Below are positions 28,781 through 39,308 of a stretch of DNA of 64,000 bases, piece by piece. The DNA comes from Arenimonas sp. (GTDB lineage Bacteria > Pseudomonadota > Gammaproteobacteria > Xanthomonadales > Xanthomonadaceae). Position 1 is the first letter of the stretch. Each line of letters begins with the position of its first letter. The stretch covers positions 1 through 64,000 of the forward strand of contig NZ_JALHQI010000003.1 in NCBI RefSeq assembly GCF_022842045.1, in the 5' to 3' direction. The notes under the pieces were generated by a model. It saw only the letters and a list, made by a program, of their open reading frames with translations. It made no database searches and was not told the DNA's origin. A program made the translations under genes and the position numbers.

Positions 28781-28798
28781 CACTGATGCATCAACTGT
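28781..28798 (-). promoter_or_regulatory. 18-bp element shared with the pilB upstream region (copy at pilA)
   Basis: CACTGATGCATCAACTGT contains the perfect palindrome TGATGCATCA and differs in one base from 17966-17983. It lies 90-107 nt upstream of the pilA start, just upstream of the distal -24-like box, where an activator site would be expected. Confidence 0.5.
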
Positions 28799-28997
28799 GC
28801 CAGCCTCTAGAAGGCCGACACAGGCCGGAGTATAGGCTTGTAGTCGAACGTGAACGCAAGCTTTCCGAGGACAGGTCAATAGCTGACGCAATGGGTCAGT
28901 TTGTGACGCCAACCGTGTTTCATCGGCGGCTGGACGGCCCCGCCCCGGGCTGGGCTATCCTCCCGACCTTGCAGGCCGTTTCAGACGGGGAGAGTCG

Positions 28998-31900
28998 ATG
29001 AATACTTTGGGGAGGGGCCTGGAACGGTCCCTGATGGGCTTGTTCGTGGCGTCCGGCTTTGCCGGGTTGATCTACCAGGCCATCTGGTCGCACTACCTCG
29101 GCCTGAGCCTGGGCCACGCCGCCTACGCCCAAACCCTCGTGCTCGCGATCTTCATGGGCGGCATGGCGCTAGGCGCTTGGCTGGTCAGCCGCTTCGGCAC
29201 CGGCTGGCGCCGTCTGATCCTCGCCTACGCCATCGTCGAGATCGTGATCGGCGTGGCGGGCTTGCTGTTCCATCCGTTTTTCGTGGCCTACACCGATTTC
29301 TCGCAGGGCACGATTTACCCGGGCCTGAGTTCGCCCGGCTCCGTGAGTGCCTGGCAGTGGGGCACCGCGGCCCTGCTGATCGCGCCGCAGAGCGTGCTGC
29401 TGGGCATGACCTTCCCGCTCATGAGCGGCGGTTACCTGCGCGTGGCGCCGCGCGAGGACGGCGAGATCCTCGGCGGCCTGTACTTCACCAACAGCATCGG
29501 CGCCGCGGCGGGTGCGCTGGCGGCCACCTTCCTGCTGCTGCCCTGGGTAGGCATGCCGGGGGCGATCCTCATTGCCGGTGCCGTGAACCTGGGCGTGGGC
29601 GTGCTCGCGTGGATGGTGTCGCGCCGGGCGGACGCCCAGCCTGCGCCCAAGGTCGCGGCCGTCACCGTGGCCGAAACCCCGCCGGCCAATCGCGGCTTCT
29701 ACCGCATGATGCTGGCGGCCGCGTGCATCACGGGCGCCAGTTCCTTCGTCTATGAGATCGGCTGGGTGCGCCTGCTGAACCAGGCCCTGGGCACCACGGT
29801 CCATTCCTTTGAGCTGATGCTGTCGGCGTTCATCCTGGGCCTGGCCTTCGGTGGCCTGTGGATCCGCAAGCGCAGCTCGCGCATTGGTGACCCCGTGGCC
29901 TATGCCGGCTATGCCCAGGTGTTCATGGGCATCGCGGCCCTGATCTCCATCCCCATCTTCAGCCAGAGCTTCCGTTGGGTGGGCGCCATGGTGGAGGCCC
30001 TGCCCAAGACCGACGCCGGCTACACGATGTTCACCCTGGGAAGCGGCGGCATCGCCCTGCTGGTGATGTTCCCGGCGGCCTTTTTCGCCGGCATGACCCT
30101 TCCGCTGTTCACCATGGCCCTGCTGCGCCGCCAGTGCGGCGAGGCCAGCATCGGGCGCGTGTATGCGGCCAACACCCTTGGCGCCATCATCGGCGTGATG
30201 CTGGCGGTGCATGTGCTGATCCCGACGCTGGGCCTGCGCCTGGCGGTCACGGTGGGCGCGGTGGCCGACATCGTCCTGGGCGTGGTGCTGCTGCGGATGT
30301 ACAGCGCCAACGTGTCGCGCAAGGGCTACGGGCTGGCCGTGGCGGCCAGCGTGGTGGTGATCGCGGGCAGCCTGGTGGGCGGCCAGCTGGATCCGCGCTC
30401 GCTGGCGTCGGGCGTGTTCCGGCATGGGCAGGCCAGCATCAGTGAAGGCGCGAAGATCTATTACTTCCGCGACGGCAAGACCGCCACCATCGCCGTGATG
30501 GGCCACAATTCGATCGCTTCGATCGCCACGAATGGCAAGTCCGACGCTTCCCTGCAGATGATCGATGCCCTGCCGCCTTCGCCCGACGAGGTGACGATGC
30601 TGATGGCCGGTTCGTTGCCGCTGGTCATCCATCCCGACCCCAAGGACATCGCCATCATTGGCTGGGGCTCGGGGCTGACCACCCATACCTTGCTCGGCAG
30701 TCCGGTGCCGCGCCTGGTCGAGACCATCGAGATCGAGCGGGCCATGTACGACGGGGCCCGGCTGTTCGGTGACCGGGTGGCCCGCGCCTACGAAGATCCC
30801 CGGTCGGTGATCCACATCGACGACGCGCGAACCTATTTCTCGACGGGCAAGAAGTCCTACGACGTCATCGTCTCCGAACCGTCGAACCCCTGGGTGAGCG
30901 GCGTCAGCTCCCTGTTCACGCAGCAATTCTATGCCTTCCTGCGCGGGCACCTGAACGAGGGCGGCATCCTGATCCAGTGGCTGCAGTCCTACGAGCTCGA
31001 CGACCAGCTCCTGGCGACGATGCTGGCGGCGCTGCGCGAGGAATTCCCGCACATCGACGTTTACATCACCAACTCGGCCGACCTGCTGTTCGTTTCCAGC
31101 CAGCAGCCGCTGCCCCCGCTGGATGCCTCGCGCATCGGCGACGGGCCCTTGGCGCGCGAGTTGGCGCGCGTTGGCCTGGCCGGCAAGTACGACTACCAGG
31201 CGCGCCGCATCGGTTCGCAGGACCTGCTCAGCGCCGTGGCACTGCTCAATGGCGCCGTGCCGCATTCGGACTTCTACCCGGTGTTGTCCCTGGAGGGTCC
31301 GAAGGCACGCTTCGTCAACGCCAGTGCCTGGGGTCTGAATTCGCTGCTGGTGATGGGCATGCCGGTGCTTGAGATGACGGACGGTCGCGAGCCCGTGCCT
31401 GCCGCGGGCTCGGTGGTGTACGACCCGGAAAGCCATGGCGCGCAGTTGCAGTGGACTGCGCTGGGTATTCGCACCTCCATGACCGAAGGCGACGATGTCG
31501 TGCTCGAGGCCGTCGAGAAAGACATGGTCACGTGGGTCGAACGTGCGCGCAGCCTGTCCGAGCCCGGGCAGATGGATGTGCAGAAGTGGCTGGAGGCCGT
31601 TGGCGTGTTGGCGGAGGCATCCGTTTCACGACTGCCTCCCTCCGACCTGCAGGGCCTTTGGATTGCCCCGTCCTGGATCGATGCCGCGGCGCAGCCGGCC
31701 CAGGTCGCGACGGTCTTGGCGGCCTATGAAGCCGTGGCCAGCCGCGACGCCGCCCAGATGCAGCAGCGGGGCATCGAGGCCCTGGACGCGCTCGACGCCA
31801 ACGCGCCGCAGCGCGTCCGGGAGCACATGCTGATGGCCGCGATGCTGGGAGCCTGTGCCACCGGCGGCCCCGATGCGCTTCGCGCGGTTGAGCGCGAACA

Positions 31901-32003
31901 CGGTTCGAAGGTGCGGCCCGTCGACAGCTACGGTTTTGCGCGGTCCTTCTTGCTGGCCTGGGTCGATCTTCCGGACAGCACCTGCAAGGCCCCCGCCTAC
32001 TGA
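28998..32003 (+). CDS. Fused MFS-like membrane domain and spermidine-synthase-like domain
   Basis: The protein has 1001 aa. About 12 hydrophobic helices fill residues 10-460. A spermidine-synthase-like Rossmann domain follows (about 480-730), with IAIIGWGSGLTTHTLL, a VETIEIE strand, VIHIDDARTYF and YDVIVSEPSNPWVSG. A roughly 250-residue C-terminal tail has no motif I recognise. Such fusions are annotated as fused MFS/spermidine synthases, but the substrate is rarely known. It diverges from pilA across a 306-nt regulatory gap and converges on pilR. Confidence 0.82.
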   Translation: MNTLGRGLERSLMGLFVASGFAGLIYQAIWSHYLGLSLGHAAYAQTLVLAIFMGGMALGAWLVSRFGTGWRRLILAYAIVEIVIGVAGLLFHPFFVAYTDFSQGTIYPGLSSPGSVSAWQWGTAALLIAPQSVLLGMTFPLMSGGYLRVAPREDGEILGGLYFTNSIGAAAGALAATFLLLPWVGMPGAILIAGAVNLGVGVLAWMVSRRADAQPAPKVAAVTVAETPPANRGFYRMMLAAACITGASSFVYEIGWVRLLNQALGTTVHSFELMLSAFILGLAFGGLWIRKRSSRIGDPVAYAGYAQVFMGIAALISIPIFSQSFRWVGAMVEALPKTDAGYTMFTLGSGGIALLVMFPAAFFAGMTLPLFTMALLRRQCGEASIGRVYAANTLGAIIGVMLAVHVLIPTLGLRLAVTVGAVADIVLGVVLLRMYSANVSRKGYGLAVAASVVVIAGSLVGGQLDPRSLASGVFRHGQASISEGAKIYYFRDGKTATIAVMGHNSIASIATNGKSDASLQMIDALPPSPDEVTMLMAGSLPLVIHPDPKDIAIIGWGSGLTTHTLLGSPVPRLVETIEIERAMYDGARLFGDRVARAYEDPRSVIHIDDARTYFSTGKKSYDVIVSEPSNPWVSGVSSLFTQQFYAFLRGHLNEGGILIQWLQSYELDDQLLATMLAALREEFPHIDVYITNSADLLFVSSQQPLPPLDASRIGDGPLARELARVGLAGKYDYQARRIGSQDLLSAVALLNGAVPHSDFYPVLSLEGPKARFVNASAWGLNSLLVMGMPVLEMTDGREPVPAAGSVVYDPESHGAQLQWTALGIRTSMTEGDDVVLEAVEKDMVTWVERARSLSEPGQMDVQKWLEAVGVLAEASVSRLPPSDLQGLWIAPSWIDAAAQPAQVATVLAAYEAVASRDAAQMQQRGIEALDALDANAPQRVREHMLMAAMLGACATGGPDALRAVEREHGSKVRPVDSYGFARSFLLAWVDLPDSTCKAPAY

Positions 32004-32010
32004 CGAACAC

Positions 32011-32039
32011 CCACCCGCGCGGCCATGCCGCGCGGGTGG
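32011..32039. terminator. Bidirectional terminator-like hairpin between convergent genes
   Basis: A perfect 13-bp stem (CCACCCGCGCGGC/GCCGCGCGGGTGG) with loop CAT fills the 48-nt gap between the spermidine-synthase-like gene and pilR. It lacks a T-tract. Confidence 0.65.
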
Positions 32040-32051
32040 AGGCCCGGGACC

Positions 32052-33434
32052 TCACTCCATCCCCAACTTCTTCAGCTTGTACCGCAACGCCCGGAACGTG
32101 ATGCCAAGGTGCATCGCCGTCTTGGTCTTGTTGTAGCGGTTGGCTTCCAGCGCCTTCTGGATCGTCTCGCGCTCCATTTGCTCGATGGCGTCCGGCAGCG
32201 GCGTGCCGTCCGGACCAAAGGCGGTGGGCGAGGGCGGGGCGGCGGTGCGCAGCGGCGCGTCGGCTTCCTGGCCGATCAGGCTGTCCACCTGGGGCAGGTA
32301 GAGGTCCGCCACTTCAATGCGGTGGCCTTCGCACAGGGCGACGGCGCGTTCGAGGATGTTCTCGAGCTCGCGCACGTTGCCGGGGAAGGGGTAGGCTGCC
32401 AGTGCGGCCTCGGCTTCCTCGGAAAGGCCCGGCAGGGCTTCGGGCTGTTCGCCGGCCAGGCGCTTGAGGATGGCGGCGGAGATCACGCCGATGTCCTCGC
32501 GGCGCTGGCGCAGCGGCGGCACCGCCAGTTCGATCACGTTGATGCGGTAGTAGAGGTCCTGGCGGAACTTGCCGTCCTCGACCAGGCGCGCCAGGTTCTT
32601 GTGGGTGGCCGAGAGGATGCGTACGTCGACCGGCATTTCCGCCGGTGCGCCGACCGGACGCACGCACTTCTCCTGGATCACGCGCAGCAGCTTCACCTGC
32701 ATGTGCAGCGGCAGTTCGGCCACTTCGTCCAGGAACAGGGTGCCGCCATTGGCGGCCTGGAACAGGCCTTCCTTGTCGGCGTGGGCGCCGGTGAAACTGC
32801 CCTTCTTGTGGCCGAACAGTTCGCTCTCCATCAGCTCGGACGGGATCGCGCCGCAGTTCACCGGCACGAAGTTGCCACCCGCGCGTGAACCCTGTTCGTG
32901 GATCAGCCGCGCCACCAGCTCCTTGCCCACGCCCGATTCACCGCTGATGTACACCGGCGCCTGGCTGCGCGCGACGCGGCCGATGGTCTGCCGCAGCTGC
33001 TGCATGCGCGGCGAATCGCCGATCAGGCGGTTGCTGGCGGGCGTGGCGGTGCGGCGCTGTTCGTTGAGGTCGAGCGCGTGCTGCACCAGCCGGCGCAGCA
33101 CCGAGAGGTCCACCGGCTTGGTGACGAAATCGAAGGCGCCGGCCTTCAGCGCCTGCACCGCGGCCTCGACGTTGCCGAAGGCGGTGATCATCGCCACCGG
33201 CGTGTCCGGATAACGCTGGGCGATGTGCTCGATCAGGTCCTGGCCCGAACCGTCCGGCAGGCGCATGTCGGTCAGGCACAGGTCGTAGTTGGCCTGGGCC
33301 AGCTGGGCGCGCGCGCTCGACAGGTCGGCCGCCGTGTCCACCCGCAGGCCCATCCGGCCCAGGGTCAGGACCAGCAACTCCCGGATGTCGCGTTCATCAT
33401 CGACCACGAGGGCGCTGCGGGGGGTCGTCATCAC
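32052..33434 (-). CDS. pilR: PilR, sigma-54-dependent response regulator of pilin transcription
   Basis: The NtrC-type activator has 460 aa. The receiver domain has VVDDERD near the start and the phospho-acceptor D56 in LTDMRLP. The AAA+ domain has Walker A GESGVGKE, the sigma-54 contact loop GSFTGA (the Ser form usual in PilR) and Walker B LFLDEVAE. A Fis-type helix-turn-helix is at the C-terminus (TKTAMHLGITFRALRYKLKKL). It acts with PilS on RpoN-dependent pilA. Two adjacent ATGs (33434, 33431) are possible starts. Confidence 0.96.
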   Translation of the reverse strand: MMTTPRSALVVDDERDIRELLVLTLGRMGLRVDTAADLSSARAQLAQANYDLCLTDMRLPDGSGQDLIEHIAQRYPDTPVAMITAFGNVEAAVQALKAGAFDFVTKPVDLSVLRRLVQHALDLNEQRRTATPASNRLIGDSPRMQQLRQTIGRVARSQAPVYISGESGVGKELVARLIHEQGSRAGGNFVPVNCGAIPSELMESELFGHKKGSFTGAHADKEGLFQAANGGTLFLDEVAELPLHMQVKLLRVIQEKCVRPVGAPAEMPVDVRILSATHKNLARLVEDGKFRQDLYYRINVIELAVPPLRQRREDIGVISAAILKRLAGEQPEALPGLSEEAEAALAAYPFPGNVRELENILERAVALCEGHRIEVADLYLPQVDSLIGQEADAPLRTAAPPSPTAFGPDGTPLPDAIEQMERETIQKALEANRYNKTKTAMHLGITFRALRYKLKKLGME

Positions 33435-33484
33435 TTACCGATCGGGGGACGGGAACACCTACACATTAGCTGAAGGCGTGGGTC

Positions 33485-35122
33485 TCAGGCCAGATTGAGC
33501 CGGCCCCTGGGACCGTCGTCCTGCATCAGGGTCATGCCCGGGGGCAGGATGACCCGGAAGCAGCTTCCGCCGCCCGGCACCGGCTGGTAGGTCAGCGTGC
33601 ACTGGTTGGCCTCGCACAGCTGCTTGGCGATGTAGAGGCCCAGGCCGGTGCCGTGCTCACTGGTCGTATAGAACGGAGTGAAGATCTGTTCGGCCACCGC
33701 CGCCGGGATGCCCGGGCCCCGGTCCAGCACGTTCAGTTCGGGCGGCGCCCCGGGCGGCGCGCTGGGTACCGAGACCGTCACCTTGGCCGGCTCGCCCGGC
33801 ATGCGGCCGTAGGTCAGGGCGTTCTGGACCAGGATGGTCAGCACCTGGTGCAGGTGCCGCGGGTCGGCCATGGCCAGGGTGCTGCGGTGGCTGACCGACT
33901 GCAGGATGTCGGTCTCGAGCGGGTGGCTGGCCCGGTACTCGTCCACGAAGCGGCGGGCGAACTGGCTGATGTCCAGGGTTTCCGGCTGCGAGCGCTCGCG
34001 GCGGGCCAGGCCCAGGATGTCCTGGACGATGCCGTTCATGCGCTGGCACTGGGTATGGATGATCTCCAGCAGGCGCCGGTCGGCGTCGGGCAGCACCGCG
34101 GTTTCCTCCAGCAGCTGCACCGAGTAGTTGATGGCCGCCAGCGGGTTGCGGATCTCGTGGGCGATGCTGGCCGACAGCCGGCCCAGCGTGGCCAGGGTCA
34201 GCTCCTCGGCGCGGTCGGAGTAGATGCGGCTGTCGTCCAGGAAGATAAGGAACAGGTTGTCGGTGAGGCTGAGCGATACGAAGCGGGGCAGTACCTCGGG
34301 CGCACCCTCGGCCAGGGTCATGGCCCGCGGGATTTCGCCCCGGCCCTGGCGCCACAGCAGCAGGGCGCGATGCAGGTCCTTGGCGATGTCGGCCAGCTGC
34401 TGGCGGTCGGGCGAGGGCTTGCCGAGCAGACCCCAGGCGGCCTCGTTGCAGACCTTTACCCGGTGCTCGCCGTCCACCACCAGGATGCCGGTGCGCATGC
34501 GCCGGATCACCAGCTCGTTGATCTCGGCCTGGTTGGCGAGCTCTTCGCCGCGCTTCTCGGCCAGGGCCTGGGACTCGGACACCTGGCGGCTGAGCAGTTC
34601 GCACAGCACGGCCGTCGCCAGGTAGGTCACGCTGAACATCACCGACTCCGCCAGCGGGCGGGCATTGAGCGGGTCGAAGGTGCGGTTGATCAGGCTGTCG
34701 GCCAGCACCAGCACGGCCGCCGCGGTGGCGAAACCCAGGCCTGCGCGCTGCGGCAGGATCAGCGCGCCGGCGCCGACGTTGAAAAGCATCAGCAGCGCGA
34801 TCCCGCCCTGGCTGCCGCTGGTGGTGGCCAGTACGCCGGCGGCCACCAGCAGGTCCAGCCCCAGGCCCAGCGCCGCCTGCCGCCGTGGCGGCATCTGGCT
34901 TCGAAAGCTGGCGTAAACCATGACCAGCGCCGCGATGAAGTAACCCACCACCAGGGCCTGCAGGATCCCGGCCTGCCGGATCTCCAGCATCAGCGAGCCC
35001 AGCGGGCTGAAGGCCACCAGCGCAAGCAGCGCCGCTTCCAGCACCCGGTAAAGGGTGAAGAAATACAGCTCCCGGCGCTGCGGGGAGGTGGCGTGGGCGT
35101 TTCGACGGGTAGGGGGCGCCAT
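33485..35122 (-). CDS. pilS: PilS, membrane sensor histidine kinase
   Basis: The protein (545 aa) has six hydrophobic helices (about residues 20-185), a PAS-like region ([22 protein letters not shown]) and a HisKA domain with H-box [17 protein letters not shown]. The HATPase domain has [23 protein letters not shown] and [10 protein letters not shown]. It phosphorylates PilR and senses pilin in the membrane in Pseudomonas. I use ATG 35122 because the longer open frame to 35239 adds Pro/Ala/Gly-rich sequence outside the family. It lies 50 nt upstream of pilR. Confidence 0.94.
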   Translation of the reverse strand: MAPPTRRNAHATSPQRRELYFFTLYRVLEAALLALVAFSPLGSLMLEIRQAGILQALVVGYFIAALVMVYASFRSQMPPRRQAALGLGLDLLVAAGVLATTSGSQGGIALLMLFNVGAGALILPQRAGLGFATAAAVLVLADSLINRTFDPLNARPLAESVMFSVTYLATAVLCELLSRQVSESQALAEKRGEELANQAEINELVIRRMRTGILVVDGEHRVKVCNEAAWGLLGKPSPDRQQLADIAKDLHRALLLWRQGRGEIPRAMTLAEGAPEVLPRFVSLSLTDNLFLIFLDDSRIYSDRAEELTLATLGRLSASIAHEIRNPLAAINYSVQLLEETAVLPDADRRLLEIIHTQCQRMNGIVQDILGLARRERSQPETLDISQFARRFVDEYRASHPLETDILQSVSHRSTLAMADPRHLHQVLTILVQNALTYGRMPGEPAKVTVSVPSAPPGAPPELNVLDRGPGIPAAVAEQIFTPFYTTSEHGTGLGLYIAKQLCEANQCTLTYQPVPGGGSCFRVILPPGMTLMQDDGPRGRLNLA

Positions 35123-35253
35123 GCCCGGATTATGCCTGTGAACCCGCCCGGCCCCGCCTGCGGGCCCGGGCGGCAGGCCTTTTGCCTTTGCCGGAGGGGT
35201 CGGCGACAATACCGCCCCTCGCTCGCGAGCCCTCCCCAAGCACAGGTAGCCGC

Positions 35254-36414
<1,161 letters not shown>

Positions 36415-36433
36415 GCCAAGGACACGAATAAAA

Positions 36434-37309
<876 letters not shown>

Positions 37310-37317
37310 CGGCCTTG

Positions 37318-37352
37318 CGGCCGCGCACGGGGCTTCCCGGGCGCGGCCGTTT
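37318..37352 (+). terminator. Terminator after sucCD
   Basis: A 9-bp perfect stem CGGCCGCGC/GCGCGGCCG with a 14-nt loop, then TTT, 9-43 nt after the sucD stop. Confidence 0.65.
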
Positions 37353-37379
37353 CCCCCGGCCCCTGCGCGCCCGGCGGGC

Positions 37380-39308
37380 ATGACCACGCTGGCCTACCGC
37401 CCCGAGATCGATGGCCTGCGGGCCATCGCGGTCGCCGCAGTGGTCCTTTACCACGTCGAGCCTCTCTGGCTGCCCGGCGGCTTCGTTGGCGTCGACGTCT
37501 TCTTCGTCATTTCCGGCTACCTGATCACGCGGTTGCTGGCCGTTGAGTGGGATCGCGATCGCCGGATCGATTTCGCGGCGTTCTACGCCCGGCGCGTGCG
37601 CCGACTGCTGCCTGCGCTGCTCCTGGTCGTGGTGGCGGCGATGGCGATTGCGCTCTGGGTGCTTGGCCGCAGTCCGGTGCTGCTGCAGCAGACCGCTGAC
37701 TCGGGCATCGCCTCGCTGCTTTTCTTCGCGAACATCCACTTCCAGGTCGTGACCGGCGGCTACTTCGATCCCGCCGCCGACAGCCAGCCGCTCCTGCATC
37801 TTTGGTCACTGGCGGTGGAGGAACAGTTCTACCTGGTGTATCCGCTGTTGCTCGCCCTGCTGATGCGTGGCGGCGTGCCGGCGGCGCGCCGTCGACTCCT
37901 GTTGCTGGCGCTGGGCTCACTCCTGCTGGCCGAGTACTGGGCCAACATCCGGCCGGAGCTTGCATTCTTCCAGATGCCGGCGCGGTTCTGGGAGTTGGCG
38001 GCGGGAGGCTGCGTCGCCTTGTCCGTGGCCGGTGCGGCGCCAGGCGTCGCTGCTCGTCTGGCCTTGCCGGTTGGCCTGGTCCTGGTGCTGCTGGCGTCCA
38101 TTGCCACGCCGCAATGGGGTCCGTTTCCCGGCAAGTCGGCCTTGCCCGCCGTCGTGGGAAGCGTGCTCGTCCTGTGGGCACTGCACCGCGGCGTGGCCGG
38201 CGGGCCTTGGGCCTGGCTACTGCGGTCACGGCCGTTCGTAGGGCTGGGGCTGTTGTCGTACTCGCTCTATCTCTGGCACTGGCCGTTGCTGGTGATCGAC
38301 AGCCAGTCGCGCATGGAAACGGCCACGGCCGCCTGGCGGCTCGGTATCGCGATGCTTGCCGTGGGATTGGCGGCGTTGACCTGGCGTTTCGTCGAACAAC
38401 CCCTCCGCAAGGGCTTGTTGCGGCACCCGCTCCGCGTGATCGCCCTGGGCCTGGCCGCGACGGCGTTGAGTGCCGGGCTGCTCGCCGCGATGGCGCGGAT
38501 CGACCGTGTCCCGCCGGATGCGGCGCGAATCGCGGCGGCTGCGCGCGAGGATGTGCCGGCCTACCGGCGTGACTGCCATTTCGATATCCACGATGCCATC
38601 ACGGCACTCAAGCCCAGCCGTTGCCATTCGCAGCCGGGAGTCACGCCGCGTTTCGTGCTCTGGGGGGACTCGCATGCGATGGCGTGGCAACCGTTTGCCT
38701 GGCGAATCGCAGGCGATGCCGGCCTGTCGGCACAAGGCATCACCATGAATTCCTGTCCGCCCGCCATCGCGCCTGCGAAGGGCACGCCCTGCGAGACGCT
38801 CAACATGCTCGCGCTGGAAAGCCTGGCGCAGTCACCGCCCGGCGTACTGCTGCTGGCGCAGCGCTGGCCGTATGCAAGCAGCGATGCGGCGCCCGCGCTG
38901 CAGGTCCGCATGGCGAACCTCGAGGCGGTCCTGGCCATCGCGCCAGCGGCGGCGCAGGTGCTCGTTCTCGGGCCGCTGCCGCGACTGGACTGGCCGGGTC
39001 CGGATTGCATCACCCGTGGCTGGGAGGCGGATTGCGGGCCGACCCGGGCAGAGCATGAAGCCGCCTTCGCCGGCACCTGGTCGGCGCTGGAGGCCATGGC
39101 TCGACGCGATGCCCGGGTGACGCTGGTCGATCCCGCGCCTTTCTTCTGTGGCTCGGGGCGTTGCGAAGCCCGACGCGGGGACCTGGGCCTTTACTGGGAT
39201 CGCGACCACATCACGGCCGGCGCGGCGGCCGCCTTCGCCGATGCCTATTCCGCCGACCCGGCGCGATACACTCGCCGCGTTTCCCCGCCTGCCGAAGAGT
39301 CGCCATGA
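37380..39308 (+). CDS. OafA/YrhL-type membrane acyltransferase with C-terminal SGNH domain
   Basis: The protein has 642 aa. The N-terminal acyltransferase-3 domain (about ten helices, residues 1-380) has YRPEIDGLRAIAVAAVVLYH and the conserved FFVISGYLIT segment. The C-terminal SGNH hydrolase-like domain (about 400-640) has LWGDSHAMAW with the catalytic Ser, and a late WDRDHIT. These proteins O-acetylate cell-surface polysaccharides or peptidoglycan. Third-position base use looks more mixed than in sucCD and nadE, which may indicate transfer. The stop overlaps the nadE ATG. Confidence 0.92.
   Translation: MTTLAYRPEIDGLRAIAVAAVVLYHVEPLWLPGGFVGVDVFFVISGYLITRLLAVEWDRDRRIDFAAFYARRVRRLLPALLLVVVAAMAIALWVLGRSPVLLQQTADSGIASLLFFANIHFQVVTGGYFDPAADSQPLLHLWSLAVEEQFYLVYPLLLALLMRGGVPAARRRLLLLALGSLLLAEYWANIRPELAFFQMPARFWELAAGGCVALSVAGAAPGVAARLALPVGLVLVLLASIATPQWGPFPGKSALPAVVGSVLVLWALHRGVAGGPWAWLLRSRPFVGLGLLSYSLYLWHWPLLVIDSQSRMETATAAWRLGIAMLAVGLAALTWRFVEQPLRKGLLRHPLRVIALGLAATALSAGLLAAMARIDRVPPDAARIAAAAREDVPAYRRDCHFDIHDAITALKPSRCHSQPGVTPRFVLWGDSHAMAWQPFAWRIAGDAGLSAQGITMNSCPPAIAPAKGTPCETLNMLALESLAQSPPGVLLLAQRWPYASSDAAPALQVRMANLEAVLAIAPAAAQVLVLGPLPRLDWPGPDCITRGWEADCGPTRAEHEAAFAGTWSALEAMARRDARVTLVDPAPFFCGSGRCEARRGDLGLYWDRDHITAGAAAAFADAYSADPARYTRRVSPPAEESP

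Larger units (their letters stand above)
28692..28997. other. Divergent regulatory region between pilA and the MFS/spermidine-synthase gene
   Basis: This 306-nt gap has no credible gene. It contains two CACGTGCCA repeats (28723-28731, 28769-28777), the palindromic 18-bp element (28781-28798) and a TGACGC pair 20 nt apart (28884-28889, 28904-28909). A GGGGAGAG ribosome binding site (28987-28994) serves the plus-strand gene. It is visibly less GC-rich than the flanking genes. Confidence 0.7.

Noticed and set aside
29169..31436. 755-codon minus-strand frame inside the MFS/spermidine-synthase-like gene
   Set aside because: Shadow frame; the plus-strand protein has membrane helices and a Rossmann domain.
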